Numbered from the stretch's first letter, positions 1-8,585 are shown. The stretch is 36,148 bases of DNA from Bacteroidales bacterium UBA5206 (GCA_002412705.1 DHVO01000040.1:1-36148), one strand, 5' to 3'. The notes: generated by a model from the sequence alone, not told the origin. Program-made: numbers and translations.

Positions 1-1
1 C

Positions 2-1033
2 TTGCTAAAAGTCAAATTACTAGAGATACTGGCTCTGCTAAAGGGGTTGACTCTTAAGCGAGCTTGTAATGTAATAAGGTGTTGGATTGGCTACTGGCTC
101 TCTAGGCTCACCAAAAGGAGCTACGTGTTTGGCCTGCCCGTGGCATTAACTTTTGAGAGCGCTTCCTCTTGCAACCTTCATTGTCCCGATTGTCCCCGTG
201 GGGCAAATTCCCTTACCCGCTCCAAAGGGCTAATGTCCATGGTGCTGTTTGAGCGGCTGGTTAACGATGTGTGGACTTATACCTTACATGTACAACTTTT
301 TTTCCAAGGAGAACCAACTCTAAATGCAAATCTAGCTTCCATGGTAGAGGCGCTCTCGGCAAAGCGAATCTTCACTGTTGTTTCAACTAACGGGCAACTA
401 GTAACAGCTGATATTGCGCAAGGTTTGGTTCGTGCGCAGCTGGGTAAAATTATTGTATCGGTTGATGGAACCACACAAGAGGTTTACAGTCGCTATAGGG
501 TAGGGGGCGCACTAGATAGAGCGCTTGATGCAATACAACTAGTTGCCCGTGCCAAGAAGCAACAGAACGCTAGCTACCCTATTATAGAAATGCAGATGCT
601 GGTGTTTAGCTATAACCTGCATCAGATTCCTGATGCTAAGCAGCTTGCTAAGCAATACGGTGCAAATGTGGCAACGTTTAAAACTGCTCAGTTCACATAT
701 CCTAATCAGGAAAAAGCGCTAATACCTTTGGATACTAAGTACTCCCGATACTACGTATCTCCACATGGCGATGTTCTTCTAAAGGGAAACCCTTCGGTAA
801 GCTGCTCAAAGCCTTGGTTTAGTAGTGTAATTGCCTACAATGGCACCGTTGCTCCCTGCTGCTGGGATAAGGATGCTTCTGTGTCCCTTGGAGGAGCCGA
901 TGCCGAGTCTTTTAGGTCCATTTGGTTTGGTGAGGAGTACAATAGGTTTCGCCTACGACTGCTTAGTAATAAGCAGCAAATACCCATTTGTGCCGACTGC
1001 CCCAATGGCAGAATCCGTTTCGGGTTTCATTAG
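2..1033 (+). CDS. Radical SAM/SPASM domain protein (5' end at window edge)
   Basis: Radical S-adenosylmethionine enzyme that would cleave SAM with a 4Fe-4S cluster; the substrate cannot be told. The cluster motif CX3CX2C is at residues 57, 61 and 64 (CNLHCPDC). A GEP motif follows at about 103-105. A C-terminal SPASM-like set of cysteines (C268, C286-C287, C330, C333) probably binds an extra Fe-S cluster. The frame is open to the first bases; TTG at position 2 is the only start visible, so the true start may lie upstream of the window. The first ~45 residues are basic and hydrophobic, a feature I recall from Bacteroidota relatives often found near glycan or lipid biosynthesis genes, but no such neighbour is visible here. 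The stop is TAG. Family assignment is firm; pathway is not. Confidence 0.85.
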   Translation: MLKVKLLEILALLKGLTLKRACNVIRCWIGYWLSRLTKRSYVFGLPVALTFESASSCNLHCPDCPRGANSLTRSKGLMSMVLFERLVNDVWTYTLHVQLFFQGEPTLNANLASMVEALSAKRIFTVVSTNGQLVTADIAQGLVRAQLGKIIVSVDGTTQEVYSRYRVGGALDRALDAIQLVARAKKQQNASYPIIEMQMLVFSYNLHQIPDAKQLAKQYGANVATFKTAQFTYPNQEKALIPLDTKYSRYYVSPHGDVLLKGNPSVSCSKPWFSSVIAYNGTVAPCCWDKDASVSLGGADAESFRSIWFGEEYNRFRLRLLSNKQQIPICADCPNGRIRFGFH

Positions 1034-1169
1034 ATGTGAGGCTTTAGTGAAAGTTTATTTAAGGGGATTCAGCATGTTCTAAAATTAAGAACTTACCCTC
1101 TTCCTGGAATAAAAGGGAATAATGTTAAGAGATGTTATACTATAGAGTATAAAGAAAATTTAGAAATAA

Positions 1170-1201
1170 TTTGAGAATAGTAGATCAATTCGATACTTTT
1201 A
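1170..1201 (+). promoter_or_regulatory. Bacteroidota-type promoter for the AbiE operon
   Basis: TTTG at 1170-1173, a 20-nt spacer, then TACTTTTA at 1194-1201, which matches TAnnTTTG at 7 of 8 positions. Transcription would start near 1208, about 10 nt before the antitoxin ATG, giving an almost leaderless message. Confidence 0.45.
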
Positions 1202-1218
1202 TTGAATAATTACTAAGC

Positions 1219-2010
1219 ATGAATGCGAAGGAATATATAAAATATCTGCTATCAATTGAAAGCTACTCTTTTTCATTAGATGAGATTGCTGCCGAAACTG
1301 GTGGCAGCAGTAATTCTTTAAAGTTTGAACTCTTAAGATTGTCTGAGAAAGGTGAAGTATTGAATCTCCGTAAGGGATTTTATTTAATTATAACACCAAG
1401 GTATTCTTCTGTAAAGAAACTGCCAATTCAACTCTATTGTGATAAGTTATTTAGGTCTCTTAATAGAAATTACTACGTAGGTTTGTTTTCAGCAGCAAAA
1501 CTTTATGGTGCGAGTCATCAGCAGGTTCAGCGAGATTACATAATAACAGAGAAACCAAAACTTAACGATATATCAAAAAAAACAATTGACATTCGATTTT
1601 TTACAACCAGCAATTGGTCAGATAAAAGTATCCGCATTAAAAAATCAGATGCTGGCATTTTTAAAATCTCCAGCCCTGCGTTGACAATTGCTGATTTAAT
1701 TCACTACCAAACAAAATTGGGTGGGGTAAACAGAATATCAGCAGTAATAGAGGAACTTGCAGAGGAACTGACCGAATCCGATATGCAGGAACTATTAACT
1801 TGGTATCCCAATAGAAGTACTCTTCAACGATTTGGATTTTTACTTGAACAGTTTGGGGTTGGAGAAGTGTTTCAAGAGATGATTTATTCAGAACTAGAGG
1901 CGAAAAAGTTTTTCCCTGTTTTGTTAAGCCCAAAGTCAGAAGAAAAGCCAGGTGCTGTTGATAATAAGTGGAAGGTTGTTCCTAATGTAAAACTAGAAAG
2001 CGATTCATGA
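1219..2010 (+). CDS. abiEi: AbiEi-family antitoxin (type IV toxin-antitoxin)
   Basis: Antitoxin and transcriptional autoregulator of an AbiE-type system, 263 aa. Residues ~1-60 look like a winged helix-turn-helix with the usual 'LxxLxxKGEVLNLRKGFYLI' type wing, followed by the AbiEi core (YYVGLFSAAKLYG, then SSPALTIADLIHY). In characterised AbiE systems the antitoxin represses the operon and counters the AbiEii nucleotidyltransferase without stable protein contact (type IV). The gene ends TCATGA, so its stop overlaps the ATG of the ancestral toxin frame by four bases (ATGA), which is typical operon coupling. Both genes are visibly AT-richer than their flanks, which suits horizontal acquisition. 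The antitoxin frame is intact although the toxin frame is not. Confidence 0.88.
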   Translation: MNAKEYIKYLLSIESYSFSLDEIAAETGGSSNSLKFELLRLSEKGEVLNLRKGFYLIITPRYSSVKKLPIQLYCDKLFRSLNRNYYVGLFSAAKLYGASHQQVQRDYIITEKPKLNDISKKTIDIRFFTTSNWSDKSIRIKKSDAGIFKISSPALTIADLIHYQTKLGGVNRISAVIEELAEELTESDMQELLTWYPNRSTLQRFGFLLEQFGVGEVFQEMIYSELEAKKFFPVLLSPKSEEKPGAVDNKWKVVPNVKLESDS

Positions 2011-2081
2011 TTCCAAAACCATATATAGCAAAGTGGTAGGATCACGCACCATGGAATGACTTTTCACAGGTTGAGCAGGAT
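2007..2081 (+). other. Cut-off N-terminus of the AbiEii toxin with in-frame TAG
   Basis: From ATG 2007 the frame reads MIPKPYIAKW, a TAG stop at 2037-2039, then DHAPWNDFSQVEQD running straight into the toxin open frame at 2082. This is the standard AbiEii N-terminus (MIPxxYIxxW...APW...QVEQDL) as I recall it, interrupted at codon 11 by one nonsense codon. The frame is unchanged on both sides, so a single base substitution (for example CAG, AAG or TGG to TAG) explains it; no frameshift is needed. Confidence 0.8.
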
Positions 2082-2798
2082 TTGATTATTTCTCGTGCCT
2101 TGGTGGAAATATTCTCAGATGACTTTTTGCGCGGGAAACTTGCATTTAGGGGAGGAACCGCATTGCATAAACTTTATCATAATCCTGCACCTCGGTATTC
2201 TGAGGATATTGATTTGGTGCAAATTGAAGAAGGCCCAATAAAACCTATAATGGAAAGGTTAAATGAAGTCATTACCTTTTTTGAGGAGAAAAGAACAACA
2301 CAGGTTCGTGGGCATGGAGCCAAAGCTTTGTACCGTTTTACTTCAGAATATGAAGAGATACGAATGCGATTGAAACTCGAGATTAATTGTAAGGAGCACT
2401 TTAATGTGCTCAACTGGGTTGATTTTCCCTTTGAAGTTGAAAGCGATTGGTTTTCTGGTAAGGCAAATATAACAACATACAATATAAATGAACTTTTAGG
2501 AACAAAACTTAGGGCTTTGTATCAAAGAAGCAAAGGAAGGGATCTATTTGATTTATATTATACGCGGCAAAACAAGGATTTGGACTATGAGCAGATTATA
2601 GCTTGTTTTAAGGAATATACTTCATTTGCAACAGGGAAAAAACCTGCAAGTAAAAAAGAGTTTCTGCTTAATGTGGAAGAGAAAGAGGTTAGCGCAGAGT
2701 TTCTAGGCGATATGGAAGCTTTGCTAAGACCTGAAATTAAATACAACCAAAGCGAAGCGTTCGATTGGTTAAAGAGGGAGTTAATTGAAAGAATGTAA
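2082..2798 (+). CDS. abiEii: AbiEii/AbiGii nucleotidyltransferase toxin, 5'-interrupted
   Basis: Remaining open frame of the AbiEii toxin, a DNA-polymerase-beta-type nucleotidyltransferase; related enzymes transfer nucleotides to RNA targets such as tRNA acceptor ends. The catalytic GGTALHK and RYSEDIDLV motifs lie early in this frame (about residues 24-46) and the later ELLGTKLRALYQRSKGRDLFDLYY motif is intact. The only in-frame start soon after the TAG is TTG at 2082, without a good ribosome-binding site. The full ancestral frame would be 2007-2798, 263 codons before the stop. Either the gene is a pseudogene, or a protein lacking 25 N-terminal residues is made by re-initiation. The fold assignment is strong; activity is doubtful. 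Confidence 0.8.
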   Translation: MIISRALVEIFSDDFLRGKLAFRGGTALHKLYHNPAPRYSEDIDLVQIEEGPIKPIMERLNEVITFFEEKRTTQVRGHGAKALYRFTSEYEEIRMRLKLEINCKEHFNVLNWVDFPFEVESDWFSGKANITTYNINELLGTKLRALYQRSKGRDLFDLYYTRQNKDLDYEQIIACFKEYTSFATGKKPASKKEFLLNVEEKEVSAEFLGDMEALLRPEIKYNQSEAFDWLKRELIERM

Positions 2799-2988
2799 AA
2801 ATGGCTGGTACTATAAAACAAAACTAAGAGTTGAAGAGAGTGTAAATTAGACTCTGTCCAGTGTTTATCATTTGATTTTTAAAAGCATCATGTGTTTGTA
2901 TTCCAATTTTCCCTCTGTTTGTCGCGCTGCCTATCGTCTTTCTTCCTAAATTACACCCAGTTTTAACAAAATGTTAAAAGGAGTTATC

Positions 2989-4146
2989 ATGGCAAAGAAA
3001 AAAATCCTGTTGGTTTCAGGAATATTGGCGCTTGCCCTAGCCATTTTCCTATCACTACCCCAGAACTGGTACATTGTAAAGGCACTCATATATCAGAAGC
3101 CTAATATCGACGATATGCGCCTTTTCCACAACAGAACCGTTGATTCTGGCGATGTAAGTCCCTGGCGTTTTTCTCCTAGCTATGGGAGCGTGGTGCTTAA
3201 TAGACAAGCCGATTCCGTACTCACGCTTTATAAAACCACGGCTTACCTTGTTACAGTTGACTCATCGCTGCTTTTTGAGGCCTACTTTGATGGGTATGGT
3301 CCAGACTCGGCCAGCAACTCATTCTCCATGGCAAAAAGCATAGTTGGATTGCTAATAGGTTGCGCTATCGACGATGGCTATATTTATAGCGTGGATCAAC
3401 CCATTGCCCATTTTTTACCAGAATTCGATACCCCTACCTTAAGTTCTATTACCATTAAGCACCTGCTAACAATGAGTAGTGGTTTAAGCTGGGACGAGGC
3501 ATACTCTAGCCTGTTCTCCATGACCACAAAGGGTTTTTATGGTAACGATATTGCAGCCCTAGTGCTTAATCAGCATCGGGTATCGGAGCCAGGAGTCCAA
3601 TTTGAATACAGGAGTGGCGATACGCAGCTGCTTTCCCTTATCATTAGTAGGGTAACCGGGAAATCGGTGTCGCAATACGCTGCGGAGAAGCTTTGGAAAC
3701 CCCTAGGGGCAGAGCACCCTGCATACTGGAGCCTCGATAAAGAGGATGGGAACGAGAAGGCTTTCTGCTGCTTTAATTCCAATGCACGCGACTTTGCCCG
3801 TATTGGACAGCTGGTTCTAAATAATGGCATAATAAATGGACAACAGGTTATCTCCTCCGATTACTTGCAAAGCGCCATATTCCCAGATACCACGCTGGTT
3901 GATCCTGAACTTGGTGGAGTAAAGAATACCCGCTACGGTTACCAGTGGTGGTATATTCGCTATCGCGATATGGATATCCACTATGCCCGTGGAATTCTTG
4001 GCCAGTACATTTTTGCCATTCCTTCTAAGCGGATGGTTGTGGTAAGACTAGGCCATTTCCGTAGCAACGAAAAGCAAAATGGACATCCGTTGGATGTTTA
4101 TCGTTACCTTGACATTGCTTTTGATATGGTTGAGGTTGCGAACTAG
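2989..4146 (+). CDS. Serine hydrolase of the beta-lactamase (class C/PBP4*) family, exported
   Basis: Penicillin-binding-protein-like hydrolase acting outside the cytoplasm; the substrate could be a D-amino acid peptide, ester or amide. The N-terminus (MAKKK followed by a ~20-residue hydrophobic stretch) is a signal peptide or membrane anchor. The nucleophile motif is S113-M-A-K116, the second motif Y207-R-S, and an ARGILGQ segment near the C-terminus sits where the HxG/KTG-like motif is expected. I start at ATG 2989 because AAAAGGAG lies 6 nt before it. An in-frame ATG at 2971 would add six residues but has no such site. It is monocistronic, with 172 nt before it and 84 after. The fold is clear; a resistance function is not suggested by anything nearby. 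Confidence 0.85.
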   Translation: MAKKKILLVSGILALALAIFLSLPQNWYIVKALIYQKPNIDDMRLFHNRTVDSGDVSPWRFSPSYGSVVLNRQADSVLTLYKTTAYLVTVDSSLLFEAYFDGYGPDSASNSFSMAKSIVGLLIGCAIDDGYIYSVDQPIAHFLPEFDTPTLSSITIKHLLTMSSGLSWDEAYSSLFSMTTKGFYGNDIAALVLNQHRVSEPGVQFEYRSGDTQLLSLIISRVTGKSVSQYAAEKLWKPLGAEHPAYWSLDKEDGNEKAFCCFNSNARDFARIGQLVLNNGIINGQQVISSDYLQSAIFPDTTLVDPELGGVKNTRYGYQWWYIRYRDMDIHYARGILGQYIFAIPSKRMVVVRLGHFRSNEKQNGHPLDVYRYLDIAFDMVEVAN

Positions 4147-4230
4147 TTAGCCCCTTAGCCTATACTTGTAGGCACATTCTACTCTTGTAAAGGAGTACAT
4201 TATGCGTATTAATCATTAACCCAACAATTA

Positions 4231-5400
4231 ATGGATAAGCTTAGAGTTAAGTTGCTTGCGTTTGCCAATGCCGATCAGGCTGTATTTAATCGTGGAAAGA
4301 AGCGTTTGCTTAAGCTGTTTGAGCAGGAAAAGGTTGAATTTGTTGATAATAAGCCCGATATACTTGTGTTTTTAACTGGTGGCTCCGAGCGTGCTGCCAT
4401 CAACCTTTTACAGGAATATAGGTATTATCCCATGTTTGCCTCCCGCGACGAGAATTCCTGGGCGGCAGCTTCGGAGGTAAAGGCTTGGATGGCTCAAAAC
4501 CACATAACATCTACCCTTCGCGACATAGACGATCCTAAGTCGGTTGACCTTGTGCGCGATTTCCATATGATTAAGAATGGTCTAAAGCGACTGCAGGGGC
4601 AGCGATTGGGCATGGTTGGAACACCATCCGATTGGCTGGTTGCATCGCTGGTTAGCCCATTTATACTGCAGAGTCGCTTTGGGGTGGAGACAGTTGAGAT
4701 TCCATGGGCATCGGTTCCTCTTCCTGAGGTATCGGCTGTTGGCGGCGATTTTGTATCCTTCTTCTCTTCCGAGGAGCATAAGGAGGAGCTCCTCCAGTCG
4801 GGACGTTTATACGAAGCCCTAACTCAGGCCGTAAAGGTAGAAAAACTCTCGGCCCTATCGGTAGAGTGCTTCTCGTTGGTTAACTCCTGCAACCTAACGG
4901 CATGCCTGGCTTTAGCCAAGCTCAGCATGGATGGGATTCCTGCTGGTTGCGAGGGCGATATGTGCAGCGCAATAGGCATGATGATATCAAAAGAGGTTTG
5001 TGGTGTTATACCCTGGATGGCCAATATTGCCCACGTTAATGGCGATAAAGCCCTTTTTGCGCACTGTACAGCTCCAGCCAATTTGTATAAAAAGTTTCAT
5101 CTCGATACCCACTTCGAAACAAATAAGGGACTTGCACTGGGCGGCGAGCTAAAAGGCGAAAAAGTTACCGTTTTTAGGTTTGATAGCACGCTGAACAAGA
5201 TGTTTGTAACACTAGCCAAGGTTTCTGGGCATCCTAAGAGTAAAATGGCTTGCAGAACGCAGCTAGAGGTTCATTTAACACCCGAAGCCCAAAGGTATTT
5301 TGTTGAGAATCCGTTAGGGAATCATCACCTTATTATTCCAGGCGATTACACGCAACGCTTTGCGCTATTGGCAATGGTCTTGAATCTTAAGTTGGTGTAG
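4231..5400 (+). CDS. L-fucose/L-arabinose isomerase-like protein
   Basis: A 389-aa protein with the shape of the FucI/AraA superfamily: an N-terminal Rossmann-like half (residues ~1-190), then a C-terminal half carrying GIPAGCEGDMCSAI (about 235-248), where the family has its metal-binding acidic residue, and an AHCTAP segment (about 280). Classical isomerases are longer (about 500-590 aa), so this is one of the shorter uncharacterised relatives. No sugar kinase, aldolase or transporter is adjacent, so the substrate is unknown and it may not be an isomerase of free sugars. It converges on frr across a shared terminator. TAG stop. Confidence 0.7.
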   Translation: MDKLRVKLLAFANADQAVFNRGKKRLLKLFEQEKVEFVDNKPDILVFLTGGSERAAINLLQEYRYYPMFASRDENSWAAASEVKAWMAQNHITSTLRDIDDPKSVDLVRDFHMIKNGLKRLQGQRLGMVGTPSDWLVASLVSPFILQSRFGVETVEIPWASVPLPEVSAVGGDFVSFFSSEEHKEELLQSGRLYEALTQAVKVEKLSALSVECFSLVNSCNLTACLALAKLSMDGIPAGCEGDMCSAIGMMISKEVCGVIPWMANIAHVNGDKALFAHCTAPANLYKKFHLDTHFETNKGLALGGELKGEKVTVFRFDSTLNKMFVTLAKVSGHPKSKMACRTQLEVHLTPEAQRYFVENPLGNHHLIIPGDYTQRFALLAMVLNLKLV

Positions 5401-5405
5401 AAAAC

Positions 5406-5431
5406 AAAAAAGGGGCAAAAGCCCCTTTTTA
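5406..5431. terminator. Bidirectional terminator between the FucI-like gene and frr
   Basis: Inverted repeat with arms AAAAAGGGGC and GCCCCTTTTT around an AAAA loop. It has a T run on one strand and, read the other way, on the opposite strand, so it can end both convergent transcripts. Confidence 0.85.
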
Positions 5432-5995
5432 TTATACTGTGAGAATCTCCTTCTCTTTTCTGTCGAGCAGCTCGTCTACCTTTTTGTTAAAAGAATCGGT
5501 TATTTTTTGGACGTTTGCTTCGCCATCCTTCGCCATATCCTCGGCAAGTCCATTCTTTTGTAACTTTTTAATCTCCTCATTGGCATCGCGGCGGGCATTT
5601 CTAATGCTTACGCGGGCATGCTCACCTTCCTGCTTAACCTGCTTAACTAGGTCTTTACGCCTCTCCTCGGTTAGCGGAGGAACGGAGATACGAATTACCT
5701 CCCCGTTATTTTGAGGGTTAAAGCCAAGGTTAGCGGCCATAATGGCCCTTTCTATTGGGTCAATTAGTTTCTTTTCCCAAGGCTGAACCGTTATGGTTCT
5801 AGCATCAGAGCTTCCAACATTGGCCACCTGCGATAGGGGAGTCAATGTGCCATAGTAGTCAACCATTACCCCAGAGAGCATGGCGGGATTCGCCTTTCCT
5901 GCGCGAAGTACGCGGAGCTCATTTTCTAGGTGATCTACGGCTTTTTGCATTCGGTCACTTGCCTCTTCAATGCAAAAGTCTAATTCTTCTTTCAT
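5432..5995 (-). CDS. frr: Ribosome recycling factor
   Basis: RRF splits the post-termination ribosome together with EF-G. The protein is 187 aa, close to the family's usual 185. It has the conserved LRAGKANP segment near residues 30-40, the GTLTPLSQVANV strand region, and the C-terminal helical RKDLVKQVKQEGEHARVSIRNARRDA stretch. It lies 35 nt after pyrH on the same strand, the classic pyrH-frr pair, and ends at the bidirectional terminator. Confidence 0.97.
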   Translation of the reverse strand: MKEELDFCIEEASDRMQKAVDHLENELRVLRAGKANPAMLSGVMVDYYGTLTPLSQVANVGSSDARTITVQPWEKKLIDPIERAIMAANLGFNPQNNGEVIRISVPPLTEERRKDLVKQVKQEGEHARVSIRNARRDANEEIKKLQKNGLAEDMAKDGEANVQKITDSFNKKVDELLDRKEKEILTV

Positions 5996-6030
5996 GGTCT
6001 GGTGCTTTATTTTTTCGGAGACTAAATTAT

Positions 6031-6741
6031 CTAATTTCTAACCAAAGTTCCAATTTTTTCGCCTAAAAGCAACTTTTTTAGGTTTCCTTGGGTATTCATA
6101 TCAAAAACTACAATGGGTAGATTATTCTCGCTGCACATAGTGAACGCGGTAAGGTCCATAACCTTAAGCTTCTTCTCGTAGGCCTCGCTAAAGGTTATTT
6201 CGTCGTACTTAACAGCCGATGGATCTTTCTCTGGATCGGCAGTGTAAACACCATCAACTCTAGTACCTTTTAGGAGTGCTTGCGCCTCAATCTCTACGCC
6301 GCGAAGTGCTGAGGCAGTGTCGGTAGTAAAGAATGGATTTCCTGTACCTCCTGCAATAATGGCTACAAACCCTTGCTTAAAGGCTTCTAGTACTTTTGCT
6401 TTGGTGTAGAGTTCGCCAACGGGTTCCATTTTGGTTGCGGTAAAAACCTTGGCCTTGCCGCCTAAGCTTTCAATAGCCGATTGTAGCCCAAGGCTGTTGA
6501 TTACTGTTGCAAGCATTCCCATTTGGTCGCCCTTAACCCTGTCAACGCCCTTTGAAAGGCCACTAAGTCCTCTGAATATGTTGCCACCGCCAATAACTAT
6601 TCCAACTTCAACGCCCATTTCGGCTACCTCCTTAACCTGTTTTGCGTAAGAGCTAAGTGTTTCGGGGTTAATGCCGTAACTGTCGTTTCCCATTAGCGCT
6701 TCACCGCTAAGCTTGAGTAGAACTCTATTGTATTTTCCCAT
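6031..6741 (-). CDS. pyrH: UMP kinase
   Basis: Phosphorylates UMP to UDP in pyrimidine synthesis; the bacterial enzyme belongs to the amino-acid-kinase fold and is normally hexameric and UTP-inhibited. It is 236 aa with KLSGEALMG at the N-terminus, VIGGGNIFRG (about residues 48-57), the GDQMGMLATVINSL segment and GTGNPFFTTDTAS (about 131-143), all hallmark stretches. ATG start. The 5' leader contains a short hairpin (6759-6778). It is followed by frr. Confidence 0.97.
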   Translation of the reverse strand: MGKYNRVLLKLSGEALMGNDSYGINPETLSSYAKQVKEVAEMGVEVGIVIGGGNIFRGLSGLSKGVDRVKGDQMGMLATVINSLGLQSAIESLGGKAKVFTATKMEPVGELYTKAKVLEAFKQGFVAIIAGGTGNPFFTTDTASALRGVEIEAQALLKGTRVDGVYTADPEKDPSAVKYDEITFSEAYEKKLKVMDLTAFTMCSENNLPIVVFDMNTQGNLKKLLLGEKIGTLVRN

Positions 6742-6758
6742 GGTATTGTTTTGTTCGG

Positions 6759-6778
6759 CATTCCCTGTTTGGGGAATG
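6759..6778 (-). other. Hairpin in the pyrH 5' leader
   Basis: Arms CATTCCC and GGGAATG with a 6-nt loop, lying 18 nt upstream of the pyrH ATG and clear of the start. It has no T run, so it is not a terminator. Its role is unknown; it might stabilise the message. Confidence 0.4.
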
Positions 6779-6810
6779 GTTTATTCTGTTGTAAAGATAA
6801 GTAAGCGCAT

Positions 6811-6843
6811 AAAAAAAGCCTCGATTGTGTCGAGGCTTTTTTT
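6811..6843 (-). terminator. Terminator after tsf
   Basis: A 14-bp inverted repeat (AAAAAAAGCCTCGA / TCGAGGCTTTTTTT) with a 5-nt loop, 15 nt beyond the tsf stop. It separates the rplM-rpsI-rpsB-tsf block from pyrH-frr. Confidence 0.9.
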
Positions 6844-6858
6844 ATGAATATTATACAA

Positions 6859-7689
6859 TTACAGAGTAAGCGATACTCTTTTGTATGCTACAACAGTTAG
6901 ATCTTTGTCAGTTTGTTGTAGGTACTGACGAATGGTGATCTTGTTGTCCTTAACAAAGTCTTGGTTAAGAAGAGTGCTCTCCTTGTAGAACTTGTTAAGC
7001 TTACCTTCTGCAATTTTATCAAGCATGTTTTCTGGTTTGCCCTCGTTACGAGCTTGCTCGCGGCCAATTTCGAACTCTTGCTTGCGAATTTTCTCAGGAA
7101 CATCGTCCTTGTCAATTGCAACAGGGTTCATAGCAGCAGCTTGCATGGCAATGTCACGAACGGTTTGTTCTGCAACATCAGCTTTGTTAACGCCAATTAG
7201 GGTACCAAGCTTGCTTCCCATGTGGATGTACGATACAACCTTAGCAGCTTCTGCTTTCTCATAGTAAGAAAGGTCAAATTTCTCACCAGTTACGCCAGAT
7301 TGTTCTGCAACAAGGTCAGCAACAGTACGTCCGTCAAGAGGAAGTGCTTTAAGTGCATCAAGGTCAGCAGGATTGTTTGCAAGAGCAACGTCAGCAATCT
7401 TTTCAGCAAGGCCAACAAAGTCTTGGTTCTTCGCTACGAAATCGGTTTCGCAGTTTAGAACAACCATAACGCCAAAGTTTCCAGCATCGTTGATTTTCGC
7501 AACAACAACACCTTCACCCGCTTCGCGGTCGGCGCGTTTGTTAGCGATCGCTTTACCGCGTTCGCGGATAAGCTCAATTGCTTTTTCGTAGTCACCGTTA
7601 GCTTCAACAAGCGCGTTTTTGCAGTCCATCATGCCTGCGCCTGTCATTTTTCTTAGTTTGGCTACGTCAGCAGCTTTAATTTCAGACAT
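6859..7689 (-). CDS. tsf: Translation elongation factor Ts
   Basis: Guanine nucleotide exchange factor for EF-Tu. The N-terminal UBA-like domain reads MSEIKAADVAKLRKMTGAGM, then MDCKNALVEANGD; the core TDFVAKNQDF, which contacts EF-Tu, is at about residues 80-90. I start at ATG 7689 (276 aa). An in-frame extension to 7713 would add MNKKILNT, which the family does not have. It follows rpsB by 27 nt, the near-universal rpsB-tsf arrangement. Confidence 0.96.
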   Translation of the reverse strand: MSEIKAADVAKLRKMTGAGMMDCKNALVEANGDYEKAIELIRERGKAIANKRADREAGEGVVVAKINDAGNFGVMVVLNCETDFVAKNQDFVGLAEKIADVALANNPADLDALKALPLDGRTVADLVAEQSGVTGEKFDLSYYEKAEAAKVVSYIHMGSKLGTLIGVNKADVAEQTVRDIAMQAAAMNPVAIDKDDVPEKIRKQEFEIGREQARNEGKPENMLDKIAEGKLNKFYKESTLLNQDFVKDNKITIRQYLQQTDKDLTVVAYKRVSLTL

Positions 7690-7716
7690 AGTATTGAGAA
7701 TTTTTTTGTTCAAAAA

Positions 7717-8562
7717 CTAGTTTTCGTCGTCACCAGCCTCTTCCTCAACTTCAACTTCCTCTTCAACTTCTTCTTCGTCAAGGTCAGCTTTAGTTAGGGC
7801 TTTTTTAGGTTTGCGAGCTCTGGTTTTACCAGCATCCTCTTTCTTCTCCTTTTGAGGCTCTTTTTCTTTCTCTACTTTACGCTCCTCAAGGCCTTCTTGA
7901 ATAGCTTTGGCCATTAGGTCGATAATAAGAGAAATAGACTTCGATGCATCGTCATTTGCAGGTATCACAAAATCAACTAGACTGGGATCACAGCAGGTAT
8001 CAACCATTGCGAATACCGGAATGTTAAGCCTTTTGGCTTCTTTAATGGCGATGTACTCTTTTTGAACGTCAACAACGAAAAGAGCAGCAGGAAGACGGTT
8101 TAGGTCAGCAATTGAGCCTAAGTTCTTCTCTAGCTTAGCACGTTGACGGCTAATTTGAAGCTTTTCGCGTTTTGATAGGCTGTCGAAGGTTCCATCGCTA
8201 AACATCTTATCGATAGAGGTCATCTTCTTAACAGCTTTACGGATTGTTGGGAAGTTGGTAAGCATACCACCTGGCCAGCGCTCGGTAACATAAGGCATGT
8301 TAACCTGTTTTACGCGCTCTGCAACAATCTCTTTTGCTTGTTTCTTTGTGGCTACAAACAGAACTTTACGTCCTGATTTAGCTATTTGCTTTAAGGCAGC
8401 AGCAGATTCGTCAACCTTAACGATGGTCTTCTGTAGGTCGATGATGTGGATGCCGTTGCGCTCCATGAAAATATATGGAGCCATTTTGGGGTTCCACTTA
8501 CGTTTAAGGTGACCAAAATGAACGCCTGCGTCTAGCAGTTCGTTGAAATTTGTTCTAGGCAT
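7717..8562 (-). CDS. rpsB: 30S ribosomal protein S2
   Basis: Small-subunit protein uS2 needed for S1 docking and initiation. It starts MPRTNFNELLDAGVHFGHLKRKWNPKM, and ALFVVDVQKEYIAI and MVDTCCDPSLVDFVIPANDDA are family signatures. It is 281 aa, longer than the ~240-aa core, because of a charged tail after about residue 225: a Lys/Glu stretch, a basic KTRARKPKKAL patch, then a run of Glu and Asp. Acidic S2 tails are, as I recall, common in Bacteroidota. It is preceded by a 103-nt structured spacer. Confidence 0.96.
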   Translation of the reverse strand: MPRTNFNELLDAGVHFGHLKRKWNPKMAPYIFMERNGIHIIDLQKTIVKVDESAAALKQIAKSGRKVLFVATKKQAKEIVAERVKQVNMPYVTERWPGGMLTNFPTIRKAVKKMTSIDKMFSDGTFDSLSKREKLQISRQRAKLEKNLGSIADLNRLPAALFVVDVQKEYIAIKEAKRLNIPVFAMVDTCCDPSLVDFVIPANDDASKSISLIIDLMAKAIQEGLEERKVEKEKEPQKEKKEDAGKTRARKPKKALTKADLDEEEVEEEVEVEEEAGDDEN

Positions 8563-8585
8563 TGTAAATGTTTTTGTTTGTTTAG

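Noticed and set aside
1034..1169. Short continuation reading frame after the radical SAM gene
   Set aside because: It overlaps the end of the SAM gene in a different phase and then runs through AT-rich non-coding sequence before the AbiE promoter; no start or domain supports it.
2037..2039. TAG as a recoded sense codon
   Set aside because: TAG ends several ordinary genes in this window (radical SAM, serine hydrolase, FucI-like, dehydrogenase, PfkB kinase), so it works as a stop here.
4616..4822. Small plus-strand open frame inside the FucI-like gene
   Set aside because: It overlaps a conserved reading frame in another phase and its composition (many Arg, Leu and Trp) is typical of a frame shadow.
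5439..7591. Several plus-strand open frames opposite frr, pyrH and tsf
   Set aside because: They lie entirely antisense to well-conserved housekeeping genes and show no recognisable domain.
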